A DNA stretch of 64,000 bases from Bacteroidales bacterium (GTDB taxonomy: Bacteria > Bacteroidota > Bacteroidia > Bacteroidales > JAAYJT01). The notes beneath the pieces were generated by a model. That model was not told the DNA's origin, did no database searches, and saw nothing but the letters and a program-made list of their open reading frames with translations. Location: the NCBI GenBank assembly GCA_014860575.1, contig JACZJK010000035.1, positions 1-64,000 of the forward strand. Reading direction: 5' to 3'. Each line of letters begins with the position of its first letter. Within the stretch, counting starts at the first letter, position 1. This document shows, one piece after another, positions 15,236 to 24,538 of this stretch. Both the position numbers and the translations under genes were made by a program.

Positions 15236-15826
15236 ATGGTTCATCCTGTTTTAAAATTCCTTGCTGAACAAATGAATGTATTCATTGACCAGGTAAAAAA
15301 AGCCGGCGATGGGATCACTTCTCCTGTTGTTGCTTTGCAGAATGTTGCCCGCCTCAGCGAGGATGATCTTGATACGACCAATAATCTTCTCCTTTCTCTT
15401 GTGAACCTGTCGGAAGAGCCGACCATGAAAAATAATCCCGGGCATACTATTGTTAACAATGATCTTGTGAAATACGGTAACCCACCGGTAAATCTCAACT
15501 TATCGCTACTGGTTTCTTCATGTATGACTAATTACGAGAATGCATTGATCTACCTATCGTTTGCTATAACCTTCTTTCAGGGTAAAAACATTTTCACCAA
15601 ACAGAATAGTATGACACAGGTAGAGGGCTTGCCTGATAATTTCCGCATTATCGTTGATCTTCAATCGTTGAGTCTTGAACAGGTAAATTTCCTCTGGAGC
15701 ACCCTGGGTGGAAAACAGCAACCATTTGCATGTTATAAAGTAAGGATACTGCAGCTTGAGCGCGACAGCACAACCGAAACCCGTGGAATAATCAGGCAGG
15801 TAAGAATTGAGGAATCAGGAATCTAA
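15236..15826 (+). CDS. DUF4255 family tail-cap protein of contractile injection system
   Basis: 196 residues. The family pattern is clear: NLLLSLVNLSEEPTMKNN, PPVNLNLSLLVSSC, NYENALIYLSFAITFFQGK, and a C-terminal VDLQSLSLEQVNFLWSTLGGK. DUF4255 (Pvc16 N-terminal) proteins are homologous to Afp16/Pvc16, which cap the tail at the end opposite the baseplate and fix its length. It is first in the cluster, as in many Bacteroidota clusters, and follows the candidate operon promoter. No signal peptide, so assembly is cytoplasmic. Confidence 0.9.
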   Translation: MVHPVLKFLAEQMNVFIDQVKKAGDGITSPVVALQNVARLSEDDLDTTNNLLLSLVNLSEEPTMKNNPGHTIVNNDLVKYGNPPVNLNLSLLVSSCMTNYENALIYLSFAITFFQGKNIFTKQNSMTQVEGLPDNFRIIVDLQSLSLEQVNFLWSTLGGKQQPFACYKVRILQLERDSTTETRGIIRQVRIEESGI

Positions 15827-15858
15827 AATTAAAGCTGAATTGAACAAACATTCATTAA

Positions 15859-17070
15859 ATGGCAGTGACAATCACATACAATAAACTATTCGAGGTGAAA
15901 ATACTTCATCACTTCTTCCTGAACAAAGGAGAAACGGTTTTTGACTCAATGACTGATGAAGACAAAGCGCTGACAATGCTGCAATATGATGTGCGTGATT
16001 TTTTTGATATTTACCCTTCACCCGAATGCCAAAAAACTTTAAACGCGCATAATTGCGTTTTCAAAGCAACGTCACAGGGCATCATTATCGGGGTCAGAGC
16101 CGAAAGCGATGATCAGAACCCGCCAACCTTAAGTCTGTTCAACCCTTTTGATGATGATCAGGTTTTTACCTTCGTGATACAGCTTAAGGACATGGGTTTT
16201 ATGAATTACACTGCCCTGCCATTTATTGGAAATTCTGGCAAAATGTATGTGTTCAGAAACCTGACTTCTGGTTCTTCCAGGAGTTTTCCATCAATTTCTT
16301 CAAATCCGCCGGTGTATGAAGCAGATACCGAGTATTATCCAGGTGATATGCTTGGAAACCATCCTGATAATCTTACTACGTTGTTCACAGCCCTTAATAA
16401 GACCACCAATCCTGTTACAAATTCAGTTGATTGGATGATTGAAACGCTTGCAGATAATGTTCCGTTAGCTTATGTCAATATAAACGACCAGCATAGTGTG
16501 GTTCGCGGAATGCTTCTTTACAAAGTAAGTGAAACCGATGTTACCCCTTCAATTACGGTAAAAACAGCAGCGGGCGTCACAATCACTCCCGAAATAAATA
16601 TTCTTGCAGGAGAGTATCGTACAGTACAGGTTGATATGCGTGGATTCCCCGATGGTTTTTACACAATTCATTTTGAGTCTGCTGATCCAATTTATGACGA
16701 CGATATTGCCTTCTACCTTTTCCAGCAGCGATCAAATCCGTTTGGCATTATAAACCTGACCCTGCATAGCGATAGCCCGGATTACAGTATGATTGATGGT
16801 AACGGATTCCTTCGATCCCCGGAATATGAACTTCGCTTCCGCAACCGGCGTACTTACTGGCGCTATGTTGGCAAAGTGTTCAATGCAAATTCAGTTACTG
16901 AAAAACCGCTTCCTTTAACCAGGTATGGAGTAATCACCAATGTAACCGTTAAAGATAAAGACGGTGCAGATATTGAAGATTTACCCAATCCCGGATATGC
17001 CCCTGTTAAAACAGAGGCGTTAAGCAAACCAGCTGAAAACAAATATTACTCAGAAATTCATATAAATTAA
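15859..17070 (+). CDS. Unknown injection-system protein between cap and sheath
   Basis: 403 residues, not recognised by motif. It begins MAVTITYNKLFEVKILHHFF, has no signal peptide or membrane segment, and its second half looks beta-rich, with a stretch at about 235-290 (VKTAAGVTITPEINILAG, VDMRGFPDGFYTIHF) resembling an Ig-like or beta-sandwich module. It lies 32 bp after the DUF4255 gene and 17 bp before the first sheath gene, so a structural part near the cap or sheath is the natural guess. This is inference from position only. Confidence 0.8.
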   Translation: MAVTITYNKLFEVKILHHFFLNKGETVFDSMTDEDKALTMLQYDVRDFFDIYPSPECQKTLNAHNCVFKATSQGIIIGVRAESDDQNPPTLSLFNPFDDDQVFTFVIQLKDMGFMNYTALPFIGNSGKMYVFRNLTSGSSRSFPSISSNPPVYEADTEYYPGDMLGNHPDNLTTLFTALNKTTNPVTNSVDWMIETLADNVPLAYVNINDQHSVVRGMLLYKVSETDVTPSITVKTAAGVTITPEINILAGEYRTVQVDMRGFPDGFYTIHFESADPIYDDDIAFYLFQQRSNPFGIINLTLHSDSPDYSMIDGNGFLRSPEYELRFRNRRTYWRYVGKVFNANSVTEKPLPLTRYGVITNVTVKDKDGADIEDLPNPGYAPVKTEALSKPAENKYYSEIHIN

Positions 17071-17087
17071 TTTAAACAATAATTACA

Positions 17088-18599
17088 ATGGCAACAACCT
17101 ACAAAACCCCAGGAGTGTATGTTGAAGAAATCTCCAAACTGCCTCCATCCGTAGCCCAGGTTGAAACGGCAATTCCTGCTTTTATCGGGTTCACTGAAAA
17201 TGACAGTTATAACGGATTGTCGCTCTTAAACAAGCCCAGGCGCATCAGGTCACTCGCTGATTTTGAACAGGTATTTGGAATGCCCAGGCAAACAGCCTTT
17301 ACCAATGATAACGATCCCACCAACGGCATCAGGATAATGAAAAATACGCAAGGTGAATTTGTAATGGATGGCAGCCTGCGCGATCCTTTCGACAGCCTGC
17401 AGTTCAGGCTGCATTATTGCCTGCAGATGTATTTTGCCAATGGTGGCGGGCCGTGTTACATCATTTCCTGCGGAAGTTACGATGATGCTGTCTTTAACGA
17501 ACCAGACCAGATGGAAGATGCATTGGCGGCGCTCAGGAAAGAAGATGAACCGACCATGATCATTTTCACTGATGCAGTATCCCTTTCCCGCACTGATTTC
17601 TACTCGCTCTACACCAGGGCCTTAACCCAGGCTGCTGAGTTAATGGACAGGGTTGTGATCGCCGATTTATACCTGGATCTTTCCGATGCTCAAAGGTTGA
17701 GTGATTTTAAGGCAGGCAAAATTGACATGTATTATGATATGGGGGCCGGAGCCCTGGCTGATGATTTCCGCACAGGTATCGGCAACAATAATCTTACCTA
17801 TGGAGCGGCTTATTTCCCCTGGCTTATAACAACTTTGCCCTACTTCACCGATGAAAGTCAAATTGTGATCACCGGCGGTGTGGATGAACTTGCCGACGTG
17901 GAGGTGCTTCGTAAATACCCCGAACCTGGTCAGGCCGATGTGGAAGACCCGCAGGAATCATTGTACCACATGAACAGTCAGTTGTATGCCGCTATCAAAA
18001 AGCAGATGGATATGCTGAGGGTAATTCTGCCCCCGGCTTCTGCATTAGCAGGGGTTTATGCAACGGTTGACAGCACACGTGGGGTTTGGAAAGCGCCTGC
18101 AAACATCAGTCTGAACTTTGTAAAGGAACTCAGTGTCAAACTCGACGATGAGGATCAGAAAGATATGAATGTAACAGCGACAGGAAAATCAATCAACGCC
18201 ATTCGCAGGTTCACAGGCAAAGGCATATTGGTTTGGGGCGCCCGCACCCTGGCTGGCAATGACAACGAATGGCGGTACATCAGTGTGCGCAGGTTCTATA
18301 ATATGGTTGAGGAAAGCGTGAAAAAAGCCACCGAACCCTTTGTGTTCGAACCCAACGATGCAAATACATGGGTGAAAGTGAGGGCTATGATTGAAAACTT
18401 CCTGATCCTGCAATGGAGGGCAGGTGCGCTGCAAGGTGCAAAACCAGAGGAGGCATTCTTTGTGCGCGTAGGTTTAGGTGAAACCATGACCGCCCTCGAC
18501 ATCCTCGAAGGCCGCATGATCGTTGAGATCGGGCTTGCAGTAGTAAGGCCGGCAGAGTTCATCATCCTCAGGTTCAGCCATAAAATGGTAGTTTCATAG
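17088..18599 (+). CDS. Contractile tail sheath protein 1
   Basis: 503 residues. The N-terminal sheath motif YKTPGVYVEEISKLPPSVAQ and the C-terminal sheath domain (about 310-503: RGVWKAPANISL, VWGARTLAGNDNEWRYI, RFYNMVEESVKKA, FEPNDANTWVKVRAMIENFL) are characteristic of phage and Afp/PVC sheath subunits. These form the outer helical tube whose contraction drives the inner tube into a target. The next gene encodes a second sheath with an almost identical C-terminal domain, as in Afp/PVC systems, which use more than one sheath protein. Confidence 0.95.
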   Translation: MATTYKTPGVYVEEISKLPPSVAQVETAIPAFIGFTENDSYNGLSLLNKPRRIRSLADFEQVFGMPRQTAFTNDNDPTNGIRIMKNTQGEFVMDGSLRDPFDSLQFRLHYCLQMYFANGGGPCYIISCGSYDDAVFNEPDQMEDALAALRKEDEPTMIIFTDAVSLSRTDFYSLYTRALTQAAELMDRVVIADLYLDLSDAQRLSDFKAGKIDMYYDMGAGALADDFRTGIGNNNLTYGAAYFPWLITTLPYFTDESQIVITGGVDELADVEVLRKYPEPGQADVEDPQESLYHMNSQLYAAIKKQMDMLRVILPPASALAGVYATVDSTRGVWKAPANISLNFVKELSVKLDDEDQKDMNVTATGKSINAIRRFTGKGILVWGARTLAGNDNEWRYISVRRFYNMVEESVKKATEPFVFEPNDANTWVKVRAMIENFLILQWRAGALQGAKPEEAFFVRVGLGETMTALDILEGRMIVEIGLAVVRPAEFIILRFSHKMVVS

Positions 18600-18624
18600 T
18601 AAATTAATTCAATACCTAACGATT

Positions 18625-20631
18625 ATGTCATACAAAACCCCAGGTGTTTATGTGGAGGAAATCGCGCTGTTTCCGCCATCGGTTGCGCAGGTCGAAACGG
18701 CCATTCCCGCCTTTGTTGGATATACCGGAAAAGCCGAAGACCCAAATGGCAAAGACCTTACAGACCTGCCCGTGAAAATAAAATCGCTCGTGGAGTTCGA
18801 ATCATTGTTCGGGACGGCTTATACACCCGAAAGTTTCCGGATTGTTACCGATGAAACGAAAAGAAACGCCATTGTTTCGATCACACCCTCCAAGCACTTC
18901 TTCCTTTATGAATCCATGCGCCAGTTTTATGACAATGGAGGTGGAAACTGTTATATCGTCAGCGTTGGTTCGTACGAAGACAACATTGAATTTGCTGCGC
19001 TGAAAGCTGGATTTGATACACTGCGAAAGTATGATGAACCAACCTTGTTGCTCTCGCCTGATGCGGTTGGTTTGCTGGATGGCGATGATGAGCCGGATTT
19101 AGCACAGTTTGCTGAATTGCAAAAGCTCGCACTTAAACAATGTGCCGATCTTCAGGACCGTTTTGCGATCCTTGATGTCATGCAGGGCCATCTGGCCGAA
19201 GATGTGGTTAGCCAACCGGTTTCAGATTTCCGTGATTCCATCGGCATCAATTCCCTGAATTACGGAGCAGCCTATTATCCCTGGGTCATCAGTTCATACA
19301 ATCATAAGGTAGGCCTCAGGCAATTGCAGTTTTTTGATGTAGCAGACCTGGATACTGAAATCGTTGATCTGACTGAATTTTCAAATAATACTAATGAAAA
19401 CGCACTGCTTGAAAAACTAGCTGAGACCCGTGAAGACAGCGATGCGGTCACTGACATAACCGAGCCTCAAATTGATCTGAATGAACTGCGGGCTCGTGGA
19501 GTTGAATACATACGTGAACAGTTAGTGTCTTACAGATCAGCAATTGCTGCCGATCAGTCACCGATTGTGAGCATCACGGCTTATCTGAACCTGCTTGCCG
19601 GCCTGGTCGGAAGTTTTGAAAAGTCGGACATTGCAGCAGATGCCGGTTCAAATTTTCATAAAGATGTTCAAGCGTTGAAAATCAATGCAGCGCTTACCGA
19701 TGCCATAAAACATCTTGTGTCCATTGAAAAAAATCCTGCAACCCTGGCTAACTCACATGCCAACCGCGATGCTGCTGCTCTTGAAGCTCTTTATGAATTT
19801 CTCGAAACTGAATGGTTTGGCGGCGACACTTATGCTGCCATAGCAGCCGATGGTACACCTTTTAGCAATGATAACACCGGCCGCATCGCAATCATTGATG
19901 CACTGAGCGCTACTGTTGATGTGATCCTTCAAGCTTATCAGGGCTTGCTTTCTGCTGCACTGTTTTATGAGGACCAGGCAGAAAAGGCCATATTTGCTTC
20001 GCATACTTTCTTTCATGGTGTCAACGACAAGGTTACTGAATATATGCGAACCTTGCCGCCATCTGCCGCCATCGCCGGTGTGTATGCCACCATTGACCGT
20101 ACCCGTGGTGTCTGGAAAGCGCCGGCCAATATCAGCCTGAATTCGGTAATTGGCCCGGCTGTGAAAATTGATAGCCGCGATCAGGAAAGCCTGAACGTAC
20201 ACACCACCGGAAAATCAGTGAATGCTATCCGCGCTTTCGCCGGAAAAGGCACTTTGGTCTGGGGGGCTCGCACCCTGGCAGGAAATGACAATGAATGGCG
20301 TTATGTGCCGGTACGCAGGTTCTTTATCATGGTTGAGCAAAGCACAAAGAAAGCTTCTGAGCCATTTGTGTTCGAACCCAACGATGCAAACACATGGGTG
20401 AAAGTCAGAGCAATGATCGAGAACTTCCTGATACTCCAATGGCGGGCCGGAGCGCTACAAGGCGCCAAACCCGAAGATGCATTCTTTGTTCGTGTAGGTC
20501 TCGGCGAAACCATGACCGAGCTCGACATCCTTGAAGGCAGAATGATCGTTGAAATTGGCATGGCCGTGGTAAGGCCGGCGGAATTCATCATCCTCCGCTT
20601 CAGCCACAAGATGCTGACGGGGAATGCATAA
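18625..20631 (+). CDS. Contractile tail sheath protein 2 with inserted domain
   Basis: 668 residues. Same ends as sheath 1 (YKTPGVYVEEIALFPPSVAQ; C-terminal domain about 475-668). Between YGAAYYPW (about 212) and LPPSAAIAG (about 476) it has about 264 residues where sheath 1 has about 77, so roughly 187 extra residues are inserted. The insert is Ala-rich and mostly helical by appearance. In known sheaths, insertions at this place form surface-exposed domains. The gene follows sheath 1 by 25 bp and is followed by the tube genes. Confidence 0.95.
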   Translation: MSYKTPGVYVEEIALFPPSVAQVETAIPAFVGYTGKAEDPNGKDLTDLPVKIKSLVEFESLFGTAYTPESFRIVTDETKRNAIVSITPSKHFFLYESMRQFYDNGGGNCYIVSVGSYEDNIEFAALKAGFDTLRKYDEPTLLLSPDAVGLLDGDDEPDLAQFAELQKLALKQCADLQDRFAILDVMQGHLAEDVVSQPVSDFRDSIGINSLNYGAAYYPWVISSYNHKVGLRQLQFFDVADLDTEIVDLTEFSNNTNENALLEKLAETREDSDAVTDITEPQIDLNELRARGVEYIREQLVSYRSAIAADQSPIVSITAYLNLLAGLVGSFEKSDIAADAGSNFHKDVQALKINAALTDAIKHLVSIEKNPATLANSHANRDAAALEALYEFLETEWFGGDTYAAIAADGTPFSNDNTGRIAIIDALSATVDVILQAYQGLLSAALFYEDQAEKAIFASHTFFHGVNDKVTEYMRTLPPSAAIAGVYATIDRTRGVWKAPANISLNSVIGPAVKIDSRDQESLNVHTTGKSVNAIRAFAGKGTLVWGARTLAGNDNEWRYVPVRRFFIMVEQSTKKASEPFVFEPNDANTWVKVRAMIENFLILQWRAGALQGAKPEDAFFVRVGLGETMTELDILEGRMIVEIGMAVVRPAEFIILRFSHKMLTGNA

Positions 20632-20715
20632 CAGATAGCGGGAGGTTTCACTTCCGCCAAAAACATAACAGACAATCCAACAATCCAATAAAACAAAACC
20701 TTAAATAACATTAAC

Positions 20716-21147
20716 ATGGCAACTTATCCATTACCTAAGTTTCATTTTCAGGTTGAGTGGGGCGGCACACGTATCGGCTTTACCGAAGTCAGCGGCCTGA
20801 CCATCGAAAATGAAGTGATCGAATACCGCGAAGGCAGCAACAAAGAATACAGCAAACTTAAAATGCCGGGAATGCAGAAGTATGGCAACATCACTTTGAA
20901 ACGTGGCACGTTCAGATCGGACAATGAGTTTTATAACTGGCTCAACACCGTAAAGCTGAATACCATTGAGCGCCGCGATCTGACCATCAGTCTGCTTAAC
21001 GAAGAGCACGAACCTGTCGTGGTGTGGAAGATTAAAAACGCATGGCCGGTGAAGATCCAACCAACTGATATGAAAAGCGATGCCAACGAAGCTGCAGTGG
21101 AAACATTGGAACTTGCACACGAGGGGCTGGTTATTCAGAATGATTAA
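20716..21147 (+). CDS. Tail tube protein 1
   Basis: 143 residues, the size of Hcp/gp19-like tube subunits. Recognisable pattern: KFHFQVEWGGTRIGFTEVSG at the N-terminus, EYREGSNKEYSKLKMPG, ITLKRGTF and a final VETLELAHEGL. Subunits stack as hexameric rings to make the inner tube pushed out on contraction. It follows the sheath genes by 84 bp, and a related tube gene follows 17 bp later, as in Afp1/Afp5 sets. Confidence 0.93.
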   Translation: MATYPLPKFHFQVEWGGTRIGFTEVSGLTIENEVIEYREGSNKEYSKLKMPGMQKYGNITLKRGTFRSDNEFYNWLNTVKLNTIERRDLTISLLNEEHEPVVVWKIKNAWPVKIQPTDMKSDANEAAVETLELAHEGLVIQND

Positions 21148-21164
21148 TTGATTCCTTAGCTGCT

Positions 21165-21614
21165 ATGGCAAATTATTATCCACCGGTAGGATTTCATTTT
21201 CGTGTGGTTTTTTCGGGCATTGGAAATGAGAATGTTGACAGCCGCTTTCAATCCGTTTCAGGCCTCAGCATGGAACTGGAAACCGAATCAGTGAAGGAAG
21301 GCGGTGAGAACCGATACGAACATGTGCTTCCGGTTCGCGCAAAGTTTCCGTTGCTTGTGCTCAAACGTGGCCTGGTAAAAAATTCCGCTTTGCTCACACA
21401 ATGGTGCAACGATGCATTTCAGTCGCTGATCATCAATCCGGTTGATATTTCAATTTCGCTGCTTAACGAAGCGCATGAACCCTTGATGACCTGGAATGTG
21501 AAGCATGCCTGGCCGAAAAAATGGAGTCTCAGCGACCTGGATGCGGAACAAAGTTCCATAGCTATAGAGACCTTTGAGCTGCAATATCAATATTTCACTT
21601 TGTCGAAAAACTGA
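21165..21614 (+). CDS. Tail tube protein 2
   Basis: 149 residues of the same fold: VGFHFRVVFSGIG, FQSVSGLSMELETESVKEGG, FPLLVLKRGL, and AIETFELQYQYFTL at the end. It is clearly diverged from tube 1 (for example ELETESVKEGGENRYEH in place of EYREGSNKEYSKLK). In Afp-type particles one of the two tube paralogs forms the tube and the other the first ring on the baseplate hub; I would expect this one, next to the hub genes, to be the initiator. That assignment is inference from gene order. Confidence 0.92.
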   Translation: MANYYPPVGFHFRVVFSGIGNENVDSRFQSVSGLSMELETESVKEGGENRYEHVLPVRAKFPLLVLKRGLVKNSALLTQWCNDAFQSLIINPVDISISLLNEAHEPLMTWNVKHAWPKKWSLSDLDAEQSSIAIETFELQYQYFTLSKN

Positions 21615-21618
21615 AGCC

Positions 21619-21786
21619 ATGCCCATTGAGATCAGAGAATTAAACATAAAGGTGAGTGTGAACCGCAACCAATTGGAGCGCGACGTAAGGCCTCTGCAAA
21701 CGGGGCAAGTCCCATCCAAAGAGGAGATCATAGCCGAATGTGTCGAGCAGGTGATGGAATTGTTAAAAAAGAAAAATGAACGCTGA
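21619..21786 (+). CDS. DUF5908 family small protein
   Basis: 55 residues, MPIEIRELNIKVSVN and a C-terminal helix IIAECVEQVMELLKKKNER. This matches the DUF5908 type found between tube and hub genes of contractile injection systems. It starts at ATG 21619, 4 bp after the tube 2 stop; the longer open frame upstream overlaps tube 2. Its stop overlaps the next ATG (TGATG), indicating coupled translation with the LysM protein. Function unknown; likely a small assembly or baseplate part. Confidence 0.8.
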   Translation: MPIEIRELNIKVSVNRNQLERDVRPLQTGQVPSKEEIIAECVEQVMELLKKKNER

Positions 21787-22457
21787 TGCAGATGAATGTT
21801 GCAAAGATGATGATCTTTTCCTACCCTGACGCCGAAAGGAAAATTCCCGATGGCATGATGGTAGTAATGGTGAACCCTGAAAGCTACTCACAGAAAATCA
21901 ATGTGAACTATGCTGAGAAACAGGCTCCGGGAACTACCGGTATGCTTCCGCAGTTTAACAAAATCGAGCCGCAGAAACTCAACTTTGAGTTGCTTTTCGA
22001 CAGTACCGGAGTGGTAAACTCGATCAGGAACGATGTCACTGGCGTTGAAGCTGAACTTTTCTTGTTTAAGAAAACTGTGCTGGAATACAAAGGCGACAAA
22101 CACAGGCCAAGGTTCCTTAGCATTTTCTGGGGAACTCTGAAATTCGACTGCTGTCTTGAGAGCCTTGATATTACTTACAAACTTTTTCGCCCAAGTGGCC
22201 TTCCAATTCGTGCAGTTGCCAAAGCCGGCTTCATCGGTGCAATTGACGACACCAAACGCGTAGCCAAAGAAAACGCCAGTTCGCCGGATCTGACCCATGT
22301 GCGAACCGTCAACGAAGGAGATACCCTTCCATTGATGGCATTCAGGATTTATGGCGATTCCAAATATTACATTGAAGTGGCAAAAGCCAACGGATTAAAT
22401 GATTACAGGAACCTTGTAACCGGACAAAAAATCAAGTTTCCACCCATAGCAAGATAG
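21786..22457 (+). CDS. LysM-domain tube-to-hub adaptor (Afp7-like)
   Basis: 223 residues. The N-terminal about 150 residues are the hub adaptor type (MVVMVNPESYSQKINVNYAE, PQKLNFELLFDSTG, PRFLSIFWG), and the C-terminal 50 form a LysM domain (TVNEGDTLPLMAFRIYG, NLVTGQKIKFPP). In Afp, PVC and T4-like systems this protein (gp53/Afp7 type) joins the tube to the spike complex. Its ATG overlaps the DUF5908 stop and it is followed after one base by the spike gene. Confidence 0.88.
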   Translation: MQMNVAKMMIFSYPDAERKIPDGMMVVMVNPESYSQKINVNYAEKQAPGTTGMLPQFNKIEPQKLNFELLFDSTGVVNSIRNDVTGVEAELFLFKKTVLEYKGDKHRPRFLSIFWGTLKFDCCLESLDITYKLFRPSGLPIRAVAKAGFIGAIDDTKRVAKENASSPDLTHVRTVNEGDTLPLMAFRIYGDSKYYIEVAKANGLNDYRNLVTGQKIKFPPIAR

Positions 22458-22458
22458 T

Positions 22459-24210
22459 ATGCCCAGTAGCAGAACCATACCAACAACGCGGCCTGCAACG
22501 GTTGTTACGCCTGCGATCAGGATCAACGGCAATGAGATTGCTCGCACTTTTCTGGTTGATTCCATCACTGTTTCAAAAGAGATCAACCGCATACCCTGGG
22601 CTAAAATTGTATTAATTGACGGAGAATCCGCGGGAGGGAGTTTCCAGGCCAGCGACAATGAACTCTTCATTCCTGGACAGGAAATCGAAGTGATGGCAGG
22701 CTATGAAAATGATGTTTATACTATTTTCAAAGGCATGATCATCGCACACAGCATCAAGATCAGGAGCGGAGGGGGCTCCGTTCTTGTGCTGGAGTGCCGC
22801 GACAAAACTGTGAAAATGACAGTTGGCCGCAAAAGCAAATATTTTGCTGAAATGAAGGACAATGATATTCTTTCAGCTATCGCCGGAACCTATGCTGGTT
22901 TGAACCCCAATATTGAGGCTACAGCGGTATCGCACAAAAAGCTGATCCAATATGATTGCAGTGACTGGGATTTTATTGTGGCCCGCGCCGAAGCCAACGG
23001 CAAATTCTGCTTCGCTGACGATGGCCAGCTAACTGTAAAAGCTCCCGATATTTCACAGAATGCGGTTTTGACCCTAACCTACGGGGCAACCATCCTGGAA
23101 ATGGATGCTGAGATTGATGCAAGGCTTCAGCTTGGCAAAGTGAGTTCGAATTCATGGAGCCCCAGCGATCAGGGAATCATTGAAGTTGAAGCCAATAATC
23201 CACAGATAGCCTTGAACGGAAATCTTTCCAGTAATGATCTAGCTGAAGTAATCGGTCTTGATGAATTTGTGTTAGGGCATGGCGGCCAGGTTGAAGAACC
23301 GGAATTACAAGCCTGGGCCGATGCATTGATGCTGAAACGCCAGTTGGCAAAGGTTCGCGGACGTGTAAAATGCAGGGGAATTCATACGGTTAAGCCCGGT
23401 TTAACGATTGAACTCGAAGGTGTTGGAGAGCGGTTCAACGGAAAAGCTTATGTGAGCGGCGTGCAGCATTTCATTTCTGGTGGCGACTGGCAACTTGATA
23501 TTCAGTTTGGTTGCGACCCGGATTGGTTCACGGGAAAATTTAATATTGAGAAAAAACCTGCCTCAGGCTTGATGGCTGCTGTGCAAGGCTTACATATTGC
23601 GAAAGTCTTACAATTGGCCGGCGATCCTGATGGTGAGGACAGGATAAAAGTTCATCTTCCAATTCTTGGTTCAGACCAGGAAGGCCTTTGGGCACGCATT
23701 GCAAGCCTTGATGCCGGCAACAACCGCGGCTCGTTTTTCAGGCCCGAAATAGATGATGAGGTGATTGTGGGCTTTATCAATGATGACCCACGCGATGCAA
23801 TTGTGCTCGGAATGCTGAATAGCAGCAGAAAACCGGCACCACTGTCAGGCAGCGACGACAATCATGAAAAAGGCTTCGTAACCCGCAGCGGAATAAAAAT
23901 GATTTTTAACGATGATGAAAAATCGTTCACACTGGAAACTCCGGGTGGAAAGAAAATTTTGGTGGATGACTCGGGCGGGGAAATACAATTACAGGATGAG
24001 AACCAGAATAAAATTGCAATGAACAGCACAGGGATTTCTATAGAAAGTATTGGCAAGATAGAGTTGAAGGCGGGCCAGGGGCTTGTGCTCGGAGCCGCAA
24101 ACCTTGAACTCAAAGCCCAGGCAGGCATGACGCTCGAAGGAGGTGCAAGTACTGAGTTGAAAGCGGGTGGCGTATTGATAATCCAGGGATCATTGGTTCA
24201 GATAAATTAA
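22459..24210 (+). CDS. VgrG-like spike/hub protein (Afp8-like)
   Basis: 583 residues. An N-terminal hub domain (about 15-350, FLVDSITVSKEINRIPWAKI), a gp5-like OB fold (about 375-460, RIKVHLPILGSDQEGLWARI, DDEVIVGFINDDPRDAIVLG), and a C-terminal repeated beta-helix needle (about 470-583, alternating IQLQDENQNKIAMNSTG and IELKAGQGLVLGAANLELKA). It forms the trimeric spike that sits under the tube and punctures the target. The C-terminus ends in the needle with no fused effector domain. The PAAR tip gene follows 7 bp later. Confidence 0.93.
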   Translation: MPSSRTIPTTRPATVVTPAIRINGNEIARTFLVDSITVSKEINRIPWAKIVLIDGESAGGSFQASDNELFIPGQEIEVMAGYENDVYTIFKGMIIAHSIKIRSGGGSVLVLECRDKTVKMTVGRKSKYFAEMKDNDILSAIAGTYAGLNPNIEATAVSHKKLIQYDCSDWDFIVARAEANGKFCFADDGQLTVKAPDISQNAVLTLTYGATILEMDAEIDARLQLGKVSSNSWSPSDQGIIEVEANNPQIALNGNLSSNDLAEVIGLDEFVLGHGGQVEEPELQAWADALMLKRQLAKVRGRVKCRGIHTVKPGLTIELEGVGERFNGKAYVSGVQHFISGGDWQLDIQFGCDPDWFTGKFNIEKKPASGLMAAVQGLHIAKVLQLAGDPDGEDRIKVHLPILGSDQEGLWARIASLDAGNNRGSFFRPEIDDEVIVGFINDDPRDAIVLGMLNSSRKPAPLSGSDDNHEKGFVTRSGIKMIFNDDEKSFTLETPGGKKILVDDSGGEIQLQDENQNKIAMNSTGISIESIGKIELKAGQGLVLGAANLELKAQAGMTLEGGASTELKAGGVLIIQGSLVQIN

Positions 24211-24217
24211 AAGAATT

Positions 24218-24508
24218 ATGGCATTTGCAGCAAGAGTCACCGATATGCATGTCTGTCCGATGGTTACAGGAACTGTACCCCATGTGGGCGGACCTATATT
24301 GCCACCAGGGGCACCAACGGTTCTAATTTGTGGAATTCCTGCTGCAAGGGTAAGTGATCAGTGTGTTTGTGTTGGACCCACGGATGTGATCATCCAGGGT
24401 TCGGCAACAGTTCTCATTGGCGGTTTGCCGGCTGCACGGATGGGTGATGCTACTGCTCATGGAGGAATGATCGTTGCTGGTTGCCCAACGGTGATCATAG
24501 GTGGATAA
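24218..24508 (+). CDS. PAAR-repeat spike-tip protein
   Basis: 96 residues, with the PAAR signatures GIPAARVSDQ and GLPAARMGD and Cys/His metal-site residues (MHVCPM, CVCVG). It folds into a small cone that caps the VgrG-like needle and carries a metal ion. There is no extension that could serve as an effector. It is located between the spike and the gp25 genes, as usual for these clusters. Confidence 0.93.
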   Translation: MAFAARVTDMHVCPMVTGTVPHVGGPILPPGAPTVLICGIPAARVSDQCVCVGPTDVIIQGSATVLIGGLPAARMGDATAHGGMIVAGCPTVIIGG

Positions 24509-24538
24509 AATTGAAAATCAATGAATAAGTAAAATATA

